A stretch of 64,000 bases of DNA from Zygnema cylindricum (GCA_037447655.1 JBBHKE010002292.1:114441-178440); one strand, 5' to 3'. Shown: positions 32,958-45,608, numbered from the stretch's first letter. Made by a program: numbers and translations. Notes: generated from the letters alone by a model not told the origin.

Positions 32958-33414
32958 AAGAGAGGAGGAGGAGGAGAGTGGGGGAGGGAGAGGGGAGGTG
33001 GTGAGGGAGATAGAGGGGAAGGAAGGCTGAAGAGAGAAGGAGGAGGAGGGGATTCACGTGGCATGACGGTATTCATGGTGTGCCTCTATTGGTACAACTC
33101 GAAAGGCGGGCAATCTTTCGTCTTTTGTGGGAACTATTCTGTCTATTGTGGGAGTACGGAAGTCTATATATAGGCCATTAATCGGCCCATGGTAATAGAA
33201 GCATTTTTGCTAAAAGGTTTTCCTTTTAAAGGTGTTTCTGGAGGTGGATATATATCGCCTTTTTACCTAAGATGATGACGAAAATTGAAGTACATGTTAT
33301 CCTAAAGACATTCTTTTCCTTTGTTCCTCAACTCGGGAGCATCGAATAATGAGTGAGTGCAGGAAATGTTTTCAGGAATTACGATTTACCGGAAAATTTA
33401 GCCTTACTTTTCTT

Positions 33415-33630
33415 ACTTTCTTATGTCCTTACATCCTTCTTCTTACTTTTTTACCTTTTTACGTCCTTACTTTCTTATTTCCCTACTTTTTTACGTCCTT
33501 ACTTTTGACTTTTTGACTTTCTTTCTTACATCCTTACTTTTTTACTTTCTTACTTCCTTACGTCCGTCCGTGTTTTCTTGCTTCCTTTCTTTCTTACGTC
33601 CTTTCTTACGTACTTTTTTTATACTTTCTT
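33415..33630. repeat. Pyrimidine minisatellite (TTACGTCCTTACTTTCTTAC-like)
   Basis: About ten decayed units of 15-20 bp, all on one strand, 0.45 kb downstream of the coiled-coil gene. Confidence 0.7.
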
Positions 33631-34205
33631 AATATAGTTATTGTGAATAGGCAAGATATTTTGTTAATGGAGATAAATGGTTACTAGGAAGGGCAAATTA
33701 GGAGGAGAAATTTAGAAGGGGAAATTTAGAAGGGGAATAAGAAATGGAAACTAGAAGGGGAAATTATAAGGACAACTTAGAAGGACATTTTCAAGAAGGA
33801 GAAATAAGATAGAACCATAGTAAAGGTGGTAGAACGTAATGATGTGGTAGGAAAAGGTAGGATTTTCTTTACATGCGTTTTCTATTCACTACTTGTGACT
33901 TACGTATGAATAAAATAAGAATACAAACCGATATTCTCTTTAGAAAAAGTTAGTGAAAGGTTTTGAACCGTGTTTATTTAGTCAATATGGTAGAATAGTC
34001 AATGTTGGAGATGAATGGAAAAAATGTTGTTAAATTGTTATATTTTAATGTGAATGTTTCCTTAGTTATGATCTAGGACTACTCAAAAACAAAAAAAAGT
34101 CCCGAGTTGTTTCAGTTTCCTTTTGGAAATGAGGGAAAAAGACGAATATTTGAGAATGTGGATAAAAATTGCAACTTTTTTTGTGCAACTTTTTTTTTTT
34201 TTCAG

Positions 34206-34238
34206 CTGTTGGGTATTTTTGAAGCAGCCTATAGAAAG
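34206..34238 (+). other. Orphan candidate exon, 33 nt
   Basis: A T-rich tract and CAG acceptor precede an open 11-codon segment (LLGIFEAAYRK), followed by a GTAAAAG donor. It has good exon form but no partner exon in the right frame could be found between 33 and 39 kb. It could belong to an upstream extension of the 39318 gene or be chance. Confidence 0.2.
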
Positions 34239-34562
34239 GTAAAAGTTTTGCTTCCGATTATGATGTCGTGATGGAAATTGGAGTTACGATGAAAAATAAT
34301 ATTGAAAAAATATTTTCTTAGTGCCTGAAAAATGTTAAATGCAGCAGTACCGTGTATTGTTATTAGAGTTAATAACATCATTCTGATCATCTTCAATTCT
34401 AGCCCTCGATAACATGTAGTTAAAGCATGTGATTTTTTTTCTCAAACATTATTTCTTTGAGCAGATTAAAACCAACCTCGATCATTAATCACACTAATGT
34501 AAATCACACACTACTAATGTTTTTAACGGTAATAACGATTCACGGCAGTTTCCTATTTTTGG

Positions 34563-34907
34563 TAGTGTTGTTTATCGGTAGCAATTTGCCGATAACCGAT
34601 ATGTTGGCACGATATATCGGTTCTATACTTATTGACGATAATTGTACGGTCCATGCCGTACAGCTATACGGCTGATTCCAAGTACGGAACAGATTGTCAT
34701 AAGTGACATGCCACGCTATAGACAGTAAAAAATATAATACAGTATATTATAAAGTAATATTATAAAGCGTACGATATTTTTTCTCCACTTATTGCCGAAA
34801 AGGAATTTGTTGGCCCCAGAGCGATTTATCGGAACACCTCACCGTTCGACAACCGATCGCTATCGGTATTGGTTTCATCGCGATGTGTTTTTTCCCGATA
34901 CACACTA
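34563..34907. mobile_element. hAT-like MITE, family A, 345-bp copy with exact 8-bp target duplication
   Basis: Begins TAGTGTTGTTTATCGGTA and ends CCCGATACACACTA. Flanked by ATTTTTGG on both sides (34555-34562 and 34908-34915). The interior shares blocks with the 1.1 kb copy (GTACGGAACAGATTGT, CACGCTATA). Confidence 0.88.
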
Positions 34908-36179
34908 ATTTTTGGGATGATGGATGGTAGACATAGGAAAAACGAACTAAACCAAGAAGTGTTGTAATGCATTTGCGTAGCTTTAGGGGAAAACCCTAAA
35001 AAACTCATAACACCAGGCTTAAAAATTCTGTTATTGCCAAAAAAATGTCATGCTACTACCATTGCTGAGCTTAGGATGTTGTAGAAACCGACAAGTAAAA
35101 CGCAAAATCGACAACCAAATCACAAAGTAAAAGAATAACAGTCAAAAATATACTTAAAATATACCTGGGATTAAGTATTCACAAACAGCAAATAAAATAC
35201 AAACGTATCAACCACAGTCATTAGCCTTTGAACCAATTAACATTAGTAATAGAGGAAAAACAAATGACAAATGACAAATGTCACCACAACATTAACAGAG
35301 ACGATTGAAATATAATAATAACATTTTGCTAACCTAGTTTGGCAAACTTCTAATACAGTTTCTCTTGTCAAGTAAATGTGAACGAATTTGGAAACAAAAC
35401 AAATATACAGTGGATACAAAACAATGAAAAAACCTCAAAGAGCTGATAGCAGATCCTACCTCACATTAAAACTCCGTTTGTATTGATTAGGTTAAAAATT
35501 AGTCTACATGGTACTAAAGACCAAGCGATTAGGTACATAAAAATTTCAAAAAAAGGTTTTTAACCATAGAACAAAGGAAACATGTTCTAGAGTACATACT
35601 TTATGAACTCGATTTCACACAGTACGTAATTCAAGTACATGAACGTACTTTAGTTTGGTCAAAATACCAATTTCGGATAGAATTTACCGACCAAGTATTG
35701 GTCACTATGGCTCATCGGTCCACCAAAAAACCACCAAAACTTTTAGCATTTTTTTCAGCTTTTGATAAGCGCAGACCGTCTCTCCAACCAAAACGGGACG
35801 TCACATAGAACGGCCTTCAAATCTGTAGAGTGCATGACATATGGTAGTGCCACGTTGTCGCCGGTTTTCGTGTATGAGCCAGTACGAACTGTACCGGCTG
35901 AAGTCACTAATTCGTACTTAGTACGTACGGTACTATCGTACTTTTGTTCTATGCTTTTAACCATAAAAGAGTTGAGCTTCCAGAAAGTTTTAATGATGAT
36001 CAGGAGTTCGGGCATGAGACTTGTACTTCTCAATAGGAGTAGGATCCGGACCGATGTCTTTTGAACCTCGGTTTAAAAAAGGGCCTCTTTGAACCGCTTG
36101 TGGACTGAGAGGCCTGTCAATATCAATAATTGGTTTGGAATGCGATATTCTGCACCGGAGGAAATGCCCGTTAAAAATT

Positions 36180-36620
36180 AGCAAGTATATAACTAACTTA
36201 TATCACATGATTAATTAATGTTGACAAGTACATAACTAATTTACCACCAATTGCATAATAATTACCAAGCACGTACATTGATTCATTGTTAGCTATTACA
36301 TAAAAATCACATAGGTTATTCAATGTTAGAGATCACATAATCAAGTCATTGTTAGCAATCACATGATAAACCACATAATCGATTGATTGTCAGCAAATCA
36401 CATAATTAATCACAAGATTGATTCATTATTAGCAATTACATAATCAACGCATCGTTAGAAATCACACAATTAATTCATTTTACGCAATTGCATAATTAAT
36501 TTATTGTCATGATCAATCACATAATAGATATAAGCAAGTTTAGTAAATCGCGTACTCGAATCATTGTTAGTTATCACACAATTAATACATTGTTAACAAT
36601 CAGATAGTTAAGCGATGTAA
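36180..36620. repeat. AT-rich minisatellite (TTCATTGTTAGCAATCACATAAT-like)
   Basis: Roughly 12-14 decayed units of 25-35 bp built on ATTGTTAGCAATCACATAAT. No coding potential. Confidence 0.75.
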
Positions 36621-36769
36621 AGAAAGGCAGAACAATGATGTTGAAACAAAATAATAAGAGAAAATTGAAAACAGCATCAAAACAGTGTATATGCGACAGT
36701 ATCTGGAACTAAGTAAGGCAAAGAATGTTAACTGGAATCAACTAAAAACCATTTCAAAGCACAATTCTC

Positions 36770-36960
36770 CATAAAACTAACCTTAAAAGAAAAGGAAAAA
36801 GCTACATTTCAAAGAAACTGAAAAAACTAACCTTAAAAAGTAGGGTAAAAACTTCGAAACAAAGGGAAAATAAATAACCTTAAAACTAAGAAAAAAAACT
36901 ACATCTCAAACAAAGGTAAAAAACTAACCTTAAAACGAAAGGAAAAGCAAGAGTACTCAA
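36770..36960. repeat. Minisatellite (AAACTAACCTTAAAA-like, about 40-bp unit)
   Basis: About four units, each starting AACTAACCTTAAAA and followed by AGGAAAAAGC-type sequence. Confidence 0.65.
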
Positions 36961-37985
36961 AGCAAAGGCACCGAGTCCATACGCCAAAATTAGGTTATTC
37001 CTCCGACTAGACATTTTTCCCTTTTAACAGAACTTTTTGATTCTGATCACAACTTCACAAAGAAATAAAAAGAACAAAATTTGGAAATTACAGTCAAAAA
37101 ATCTTTCATTTGCAGCTTAACTTATTGCATCAACTTATCTCATTATAAGTCATTTTAACAAACATTATCTTTTCAAAAGTGATCTAATCAAGATTTAATC
37201 AAAGTTATTTTGATTATACTTTGACATATTACTACTTCTCAATCATGTTATGAGTTTAGTAAAACACCTGTTTTTCTTTCTTGCACATGATATACTTGGT
37301 AACTTAATCTATTTTTTTGTTTTTTTTATTATTTACTTCATTGATACAACCTTATTGACACATATTTACTTCATTGAATAAATGCTCTATTGGAAAAAAA
37401 ATGAAGGACTAGTCTTTCTTTAAATTGGTTCCTTGAAATGACCTTCCTTGAGTTGTTACGTTTTCTTCAACTTTTTGATGAGTGAAAACATTTGTCTTGA
37501 TCCTATTCACTTTAGAATTTCTTCATGAAACTTAATTTGCAATTATCTTCTTTGCTGATAAAAATCTTCTGATAAATTTCTGATTATTTTTGATTATTTA
37601 TTAGTTACTTTTTCCTTACCTAGTTTCAAAAAGCCTCAAACATGTCACTGGAGTAACTGTTGTGTTGTCAAAATAAAATACGACCTCCTAGGGTAAGAAA
37701 TTTCAAATTTGCCCTAATGTTGAGTCACTCAGTGTAAACCGTACAGTTTTTCAAAAACCGCAAGTAAAATTAGCCAAATACCTGTACGGAATTGTACGAT
37801 TGGCCCTCAAAGCGGGGGTAAAACTATTGTCGACGCTTTACCCTAGTATTCAAAGGTAAATCGTACAGTTTGTACTGTTTTTTTGGTTACATTTACGTAC
37901 AGTTTGCCTTAAAATGTACGGTTCACCTCAACATAAGGGCAAAAAATTTCAATGCAATTCTCGTTTCTCAATGTTGGTTCGAAGC

Positions 37986-38262
37986 ATAGTTCAAAAGTAG
38001 GCGTTTTTATGGTAGGCGTTTGGTCGGCGCCTTTATCGTAAGTTGTGTTATGGGCTTTTCATGTGATCTTCTTAAATCGCTACTTTGATCAGCGACCGTC
38101 CGATCGTCCGAATCTGACCGTGTAAAACAAATTATTTGGTCCGAATGTTTTAATTGGTCCAATTTTTGGTCCGAATGTTTTAATTGGTCCGAATAGGTCC
38201 GAATACAATATGGTTCTTAAGGTCATATTGTATGGGCCTACTTTCACCTACTTTTGAACTAT
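37986..38262. mobile_element. Family C inverted-repeat element, copy 2
   Basis: Reverse complement of 431-709 along its whole length, with termini ATAGTTCAAAAGTAGG and CTACTTTTGAACTAT. Flanks TTCGAA and TTCTAA suggest a decayed target duplication. Confidence 0.8.
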
Positions 38263-39317
38263 GCTTCTAAGCATAGTTGTTCAAATCGCACGATTTTTTC
38301 CTTTTTCCCGATTAAAACATATAATTCGTGACTTTTGAATAAATCGGAAAAAAACGCGATGTACTTTCTGTCCGGTAAACTGAACGGCTAGTTCACGGAA
38401 ACTGTACGGTGTTTTACGATAGCTGTACGGTTTTGTACGGTAAATGTACGAAATTTGACGAAAAGATACGTTGCACTTCGTAGTACTTTCTGTCTGGTAA
38501 ACTGAACAGGAATTTTACGGAAATGTACGGAATTGTACCAAAAATGTACGGACTATTACGAAAAGATACGGAAAATGTACGAAAATGGTACAAACTGCGG
38601 TATATGTGAAATTTATTTTTCTTTACATGTACGGAATAGTACGGACGAAAATTCATTAACGATTTTTACGATTTTTTCAAAAGGTTCAATGCGTTTGTTA
38701 CGTATAACGTACTGAATATAACCCTAAATAGAATAAAGAAAAAAATAGAATAAACTACGCTATTTGAGAATAAAACAAAAAAAAAGCGGGACGGGATTAG
38801 CGTACACAACGCTAATAGCGATTGGCGGTGTATATGTGGTCATACGACACACACGCGTATTATATATATATATTTTCGAGTATAATACGCATATATTGCG
38901 GTGAGCCACATATAGCGTTTCAAATTGTTATCCAGGAAGTCAGGAACTTTTCCTGATTTTAAAACTAGTATTTTGCAAGTATCCTCAAAAATAAAGGTTC
39001 GTTGGAACAAGTAACTAATTTGAAAAAATATTAGGTTATTACTCTCGAGAAATATAATATTATTCCAAAAGTCAGATTTTGAAGCAAAAATCCAGCACTT
39101 ATTTCAAAAAAAAACATTTTGACACAACGTATCGAGCAGCTAAAACATTTTGAAATAAGTATTTGGCAAGTGAAACATATTTTGAAACAAGTATCCTGCA
39201 AGTATCCTCAAGAAACTTATTCGAAACAAATTAAAATTAGAATAATAATTTTCAGCAATTGAAATATATATTGAATTTTTGAGTATTTTCTAAAGTCAAA
39301 CATATTTTGGAGTATCC

Positions 39318-40807
39318 ATGGGGAAGGAACTCACAGAAAAGGAGATTGCAGATTTGAAGAAACCTATCACACCTGAAGAATTCTGGGCATTCCATAAGTA
39401 TAAGGTATAAGTTTATGTTTTTTTTTTTTTTTTTTTTTTTTTTCCAAGGAATTGAACAAGAAAGTGTTTTCAGCTGTTTTTTTTTTTTTTTTTTTTTTTT
39501 TCCAAGGAATTGAAAAAAAAAATGATTTCAAATGTTTTTTTTTTTTGAAAGTAGAAAAGAAAAAAGAAAAGTAAGAAAGAAATAAAGGAAAAAAGTAGAA
39601 AGAAAGAAAAAAGTAAGGAAAGAAATAAACAAAGGAAGTTAAAAGGAAGGAAAGAAAGAAAGAAATAAAGTTAGTCTCTACTCTTTTGTCTTTTTTATCC
39701 TTTGATTTCTTTTAGAGTCTCTGAAGACTATGGCGGACACATGTCATCAATATGGCCTATATTGTTGCATTTTTTCCTTTTTTTAGGGTTTTTTTAAAAC
39801 CTTAAAATTTAAAAGATGTTGGAATGGAAAGAAGGTAACCTTGAAGTATTTTTTAAAATTTTGTTTTTAGGGTTTGGAGTTAGTTGCATATCGTCTTCAT
39901 TCAAGCTTACAATTATTTCCAACCTTTTTGCAGTTTTTTTTTTTTTTTTAAATAATATTGATGCGTTTGGCTATTTAGTTCTCTCAGTTTCCCCTTTTGC
40001 TGGAAATCTTGTTTCTTCATAGTTGATAGAGTTATTTCATTTTTGCAGTTATTTGTCTTTTCAGGTCTTTTTTTAGGCTTTTAGGTCTTTTTTTGTTTAG
40101 GGTTTTTTGAAATGGTTTCCTTGAAGTTTTTTTTTTTTTTTGAACATTTTAGAAGTCCAAAACCCTACCACCCTTACTACACCCCATACTTCCCCCCTCC
40201 CTACCACCAATGTTTTTTGTATGTTTTTTAGGCTTTTGCCAATTCTGTAATGTTATTTTGTTATTATATTTTTGTTACTTTATTTTGTTGCGATTCCAGA
40301 GACCTTCTGCCATTCGAAGGTGTTTGTCACGTTTTTTTCAATTTCTTGGTTGTTCTAAAGGTAGGTTGTTTAGACCTTGTTGAGTTTCTATAGGTTTTGT
40401 TTGTACTTGTTTACTTCGATGTTTTGGTGGTATTTTTTTTAACATGGTTTTTAAACATTTTTTTTTAAACATCTTTTTTGAACGTTTATGAAAGTAGTGT
40501 CGGACCAAAAATCTCTCTTCGATACTATCGTCGTGTTGAATATGTGACCATAATGCAGAAGCTGCCAGAAAAAGAGCAGGTTTTTTTAGGGTTTTTTAGG
40601 GCTTTTGAAAGTTTTGTTGGACTGACCGCCTTTTCGAAGTTCTTCTGTTGAATATTTTGCGGTCAGGCTGAACAAAAAGCGAAAGCGGCTGCGGAAGCTG
40701 CCCGAAAAAGAGCGGAGGATATTGCCGCAGGGAGAGTTCCAATGAATGGGAGAGAATTGTTCATTCATGAACCATGGGTGTTTGATGATGTTAGGGCGAC
40801 CAATTAA
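39318..40807 (+). CDS. Small GRELF-motif protein, resembles C-terminus of DFRP/ZC3H15 (109 aa, 4 exons)
   Basis: Exons 39318-39404, 40300-40319 (a 20-nt micro-exon), 40498-40579, 40667-40807; 330 nt, frames close only if the micro-exon is included. Residues: KKPITPEEFWAFHKYK, then ISLRYYRRVEYVTIMQKLPE, an Ala/Lys/Glu helix (AEQKAKAAAEAARKRAED) and RVPMNGRELFIHEPWVFDD. The pairing of a [P-x-T-x-E-x-F] helix, a charged helix and M-x-GRELF-x(5)-F-DD resembles the C-terminal domain of DRG-family regulatory proteins (ZC3H15/Tma46), which bind the translational GTPase DRG1. The CCCH zinc fingers of that family are missing; they could lie in unseen upstream exons, or this is a short derivative. An in-frame TAA 27 nt before the ATG supports this start unless an acceptor intervenes. 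Confidence 0.5.
39410..39660. repeat. Poly-T and GAAA-rich tracts in intron 1 of the GRELF gene
   Basis: Two near-identical 60-bp units (long poly-T followed by TTCCAAGGAATTGAA and AATG/GTGTTTTCA), then AAGAAAG-type repeats. Confidence 0.7.
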
Positions 40808-42859
40808 TTTGATTTTCCTTAGAAAACTTGTTTTTAGAAAACGATTTTTTTTGCTGTTTTTTTTTTCCTGCAAAAGCAATAAATGATGTTTTACTTGAAT
40901 CGGCTTTGTTCTGAGTTCTTCTCCGAGCCTGTGAGGGAGTTTGTACTGTTAGGGACCGCAAGTGGTTATTCTTGTTTTCTTTCAACGACTTAAAAAGAAA
41001 AAAACAAAAATATACGGAGGAGTTTGCAGCAGTTGTTTTAGGGATAGTATCATTTGATTGATTGATAAAGTTCTTCTAATGGAAACATCCCATTTGAAAA
41101 CATTGTTGTTTCCAATGATAGCTTGGCTTTCGTGAATGCCAACTTTTGAAAATATTCCTTGACGTTGCATGACGCTCTTTTTTTCTGATGTTTAGAACAT
41201 TGTTGTTGATGTTGGTTATCATTCTAGCTTGCCGTTGGATTTGGTACTTTCCCTCTTACGTATACTCTGCAAGGTTATTTTATCTACCTCGGTTAAATTA
41301 TTGTTGCTAAACTGGCGACTTTGGTAGTAAAATGTACAGCGTACAATATGTTTTATATTTCTGCCAAGATGGCTTATCCATCAAGATAAGAAATTTATAC
41401 TCTTTTCTTCTTTCCCTTAAACAAAATCATATAGAGCTAAAAAATATATTATTTTTACAAGCTCGCTTTTAGTATTTCTGTAAGTGAATGAGGCCATCAT
41501 CTCTACGAGTTACTCGTTTCCACTTAAAAGCAAACTAACGACTGTGGAACCAGAATTGCATTACTACCAAGAAATTGATAACATTTTCAACATCAATGGG
41601 AAACAAATTTATGCACAAAAGAGAAGCTGTCCAAGAGTGGAGAAAATCCCAATACTACCACCAAATGAATGAAACAGTATCAGCAACTATTTCATCACCC
41701 CCCTCCAAATAAAATTCTACTTCTAAAAGCTCAAAAGTCATTTGGGCAGTGAATGATATCTCAAAGTATCCAAAACAAGAAAATCATAGTGACGTCCAGT
41801 ACAAGAAAAAATGACGTACTTTTTTTTAAAAGGACAAAGTTTGCATGTACACATAAGATATCATACACACGACATCAGGCTTGCTCATTTTCGCATCCCT
41901 CATTCCACTGACCAGGAAGAGAAAAATAAGGGTTTAGAACGGGCAGCTTATTCTAAAACACACACAGAATCTATGATAGCAATTAGGGTTAAAGAGATTC
42001 AGAAATGCTTCAAAAAGACAGTACATGGTTTTAAACATCGTTTTGCTACGAGAATTCTTAGAGAGCAGAGAGGAGACGGTAAGGCTTCCCTATCCATTCA
42101 AGTACTAGTCCACTCACAACAAACACACAATAAGAAAGACGAGAGAGGAATTTTTAAAGTGGAGTAAGTGCTGCCTCCATAATCATTTATTCAGTACTGC
42201 CAAACTATCCAATGAGAATCTTCACCCTAGCATAAAAAGCAGTTAACCTATCATCATAAGTATAAATTTGTCAATGCTGCTTGACCCATATAATGGCCAG
42301 TAGCTCCTGAAATGAGAACCACCACAGCCGCATTCTGTGTTACAAAGGTATAGTGTCTCTAAAAGATTCCACAAAAATCCTGCAAGGTTTTCACCGCCAC
42401 TGCCATTTGACTGACAGCTTCTACTCTATTCTATAGTGAGCGACATTGACACACTGTCTAAGCAATAATTGTGCCGTTTTCCCGGTGAATTACAAATTTT
42501 CTAGTCAAAACTTGTGATTGAGCCCAAATTTATTCATACACTAACAGCAAATGTCTCGTCTTGGCAACCTTAGCAGGAGCTGTACAAGAGTATGGACTTC
42601 AGATATCCTGCAGAATACCAGACGTGATTTCTGAAACCAGACATAAAAAACCAAACATTGTTCCTCAGTTCCAAAGACTTTTCAGACACTTTCTCAGTTC
42701 CATAAAACAGTTTCGGACACTGTTGCTTCCAAAACAGTATCAAACACTGTTTCTCAGTTCCGAAACCAGTTTCAAAACACTGTTTCTCAGATCCAAAAAC
42801 AGTATCAGCACTGTTTCTCATTTTCAAAAACAGTTTCAAAAATTGTTTTTTTCTCACTT
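40808..42859. other. Intergenic, between convergent GRELF gene and CKS1
   Basis: No gene supported. The CKS1-proximal end (42600-42859) is a minisatellite with unit about 35 bp around ACACTGTTTCTCAGTTCC, some six copies, lying in the CKS1 3' flank. Confidence 0.55.
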
Positions 42860-43801
42860 TCAAACAGCCTGCGGCTGCTGCTGTTGTTGTTGCTGTTCCT
42901 GTTGGCCAGTTGCCTGGCCTGGTTGACCATAATTCAACGGCCTCCTAAAAAGCATAATATGAGGCTCTGGACGATGGATAGCATAGTGCACCCATCCGCG
43001 TGACTGCTGAACACCAAGAGCACGCCATTCCGTCTGTGACGAATACAAAAGAGAAATACAAGGGTTACAACAAAAAGACATTAAAAGTTGCAGCAAATTA
43101 CAAGGAGCAAACAAATGCACATCGGAGAGCAAAAAAAGTTACTGAACATGGTACGGCATACTGAAAAAGATTCAGTTTCAGAACAACAAATCTCCGACGC
43201 AAAGAGGAAGTCAAAGCTTTAAATGCCACGGACATACCAAGGCATGTTAGAGACTATCAGAAAAAATAGTATGACAGCATAAGGTTTCAGAAGCAGCACA
43301 GGATAAGTTCTTCCTAAGCAAACATGAAGATGCGAATAATTCATGCTGTAAAACAACAGAAACATCCGGACATACACTTCAAAATAATATACAGGTAAGA
43401 TTGTGGTAAAAAGTGTTCTAAAGTATGCCTACCTCAGCCAAAAGACGGTTTTTCGGAAGCATTTTGGCTACCTCAGTTGGTAGAACCACATGTCTGCAAG
43501 GAGAATACAAGCTGCTGGTAAGAAATGGTAAAACATGCAATACCAGGAAGGAAAACCGCAGAAAAACAGAAAACTCCTTAGTTGGGAAAAGAAACCGCCT
43601 TTGGAAAAAAAATCAAAAAACAAGATTCAAACTGCTAATCAATAACCGTTTCTCCTATCCCCTGTTATCCATTTGTTCAATCCAGTTTCTAACCCCTGTA
43701 TTTTATTGCAGCTGATTGCTTCAATCTCTTGATTTCTAACTCTCTCACCTGTATTCATAGACATCATCAAAATACTTCTCGGAATACTGAATTTGAGGCA
43801 T
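42860..43801 (-). CDS. CKS1: Cyclin-dependent kinase regulatory subunit (CKS1), 95 aa, 3 exons
   Basis: Exons 43801-43749, 43493-43433, 43033-42860 (288 nt, frames close). CKS proteins bind CDKs and phosphothreonine sites on CDK substrates and are needed for mitotic progression. The full fold is present: [20 protein letters not shown] (strand 1 and 2 region), [32 protein letters not shown], and the HxPEPHI strand ([16 protein letters not shown]). The hinge HRPEPHI and the anion-pocket arginines are conserved. The core ends at PLNY as in plant CKS; after it comes a 24-residue Gln-rich tail ([12 protein letters not shown], then a polyQ run) instead of the shorter plant tail. Start and stop are unambiguous. 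Confidence 0.96.
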
Positions 43802-44819
43802 GGTCGTAGACAATAGTAGCAAAACTACAAAATCTCTTCCGAATCACAGTTTTTGGTCACCAGATAACTTCTAAAACTGACAGGCTCCAAATAAACAGTT
43901 TGCAGAAGCAAAATATACAAAATTCCACTGAGGAGGAAGGAAACAGTTGGCGGCAAGAACGTTAGCAACTTTGAAATGGCAATAAAAAACTGAGAGATAG
44001 AAAAAGAAACAAGAACTTTGCTGACCAAAACTAGATGATTGTAAGACTGGTCTTATAATAAGCTGTGGGCAATCTCTACATCATTTTCTATGCATCATGG
44101 TTTGCCATAATATGTTCCAGACGTTATGTTAAAGTATCCTGGAACCCAGCGAAGCAGCTAGACAGTCGTACATATTTGGGGTATGAAATCTGTACGAATG
44201 CAGAGAAATTCGTACAATTTAAAGTTCAAATTTCATTGCCGTACATTATGTCGAAGGGCGCGACTTTAGGGCGTTTGAAAATCTGCCCGTTGTGAATCGA
44301 ACGTCGATGCTAAGGTCAGTCAATCTACATCGAGCATTGCAGCGTACAATCCTACCGTCCGATTAGCTCAATTTTATCTGTATGTGGAACGGTTACTTTG
44401 CAATTTGTCCCTTTTTCTTTGTTGTTTGTTATTTGTTGTTTCTTACTTTGGTCATGATGATCTCGTAATCTCGTGTCGCACTAAACGACAGGAGCTTCTA
44501 TGAACAGTTCGAACTTTTGAATTGGCAAATCAGATTCTCGGCCAGATTATTGCCATTTTGCTAATACTGGCCATTACTAGTGTGGTCAACGCTGTTTAAT
44601 TAGTTCAAGGTTAATATTTAGCTTTTCCACGTGTAAAATGTTGACACACTACGAAACATTATTTACCTTAAAGTCAAAGATACTAAAATCGACGGCCAAT
44701 AATAGTTTGACACGTTCAAACTTCAACGCCAGTTTGACTAGATCGCTCGCGCTGGTACTCTTCTCGACTCTGACAAATCCTGAAAGACTTGGTTTTGTTT
44801 CTCCCCTAAGGATATTTTA
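43802..44819. other. CKS1 upstream region
   Basis: Presumed promoter side of CKS1. No other feature is resolved before the family A element at 44820. Confidence 0.45.
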
Positions 44820-45608
44820 TAGTGTTGTGTATCGGTATATAAATTATCGCGATAGCACCGATACCGATAGCTATCGGTTATCGAACGATCAGAGGTCCCG
44901 ATATATCGGTCCGAGACCAACAAATTCCATATCGGCGATAACTTAAAAAATATAGTATGCATACAATAGTACTTTATAATATACTGCATTATATTGTTGA
45001 CTTTATATAGCATGGTATGCCACATGTAAGAATTTGTTCCGTACGCTGTTTAACTGAAATTTATTACGGATAGCGCGGCACATAAACTTTGACAAACTTA
45101 AAATAATAGTTTGTAGTTATAAAATCATAGTACCGAAACGAAAAAAATAATATGCATTGTAAATTTGTAAAATAAAACATTTTCGAAAACCAGACGAACA
45201 AACGAACAAAGCAAACAAACAAATCTGTCAGACTGCCGCAATTAACTGCCATTTATAAAAAAATAACACTCAAAAGGACATTCTGGAAAGGGTACCAAAG
45301 TAAAACTAGAAATAATGAAGAAAATATCGCGATTTTTTACTGAAATCGGGGGGAAGGGAGTCCGCGGCGCGTCCGAGGAATAACACGTACAAGTTGAGTG
45401 TACTGGCCGTACATTTATATGTACGGTCCGTACATATATCGCCGATAGTTATCGATATCGGCGTTATCGCCAATAATAACCGATAAATATCGGGTATTTA
45501 TCGGCGATACAATCGATAACGATATATTGTACCAATATATCAATTATCGGCTACCCGAAAAAAGGCCCATATCGGTTATCGGCAACTCCTTACTGATACA
45601 CAACACTA
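44820..45608. mobile_element. hAT-like MITE, family A, 789-bp copy with exact 8-bp target duplication
   Basis: Begins TAGTGTTGTGTATCGGTA and ends TACTGATACACAACACTA. Flanked by ATATTTTA on both sides (44812-44819 and 45609-45616). TA(A/G)NG-type ends plus an 8-bp duplication are the hAT signature. Interior blocks are shared with 5305-6420, in the opposite orientation. Confidence 0.9.
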
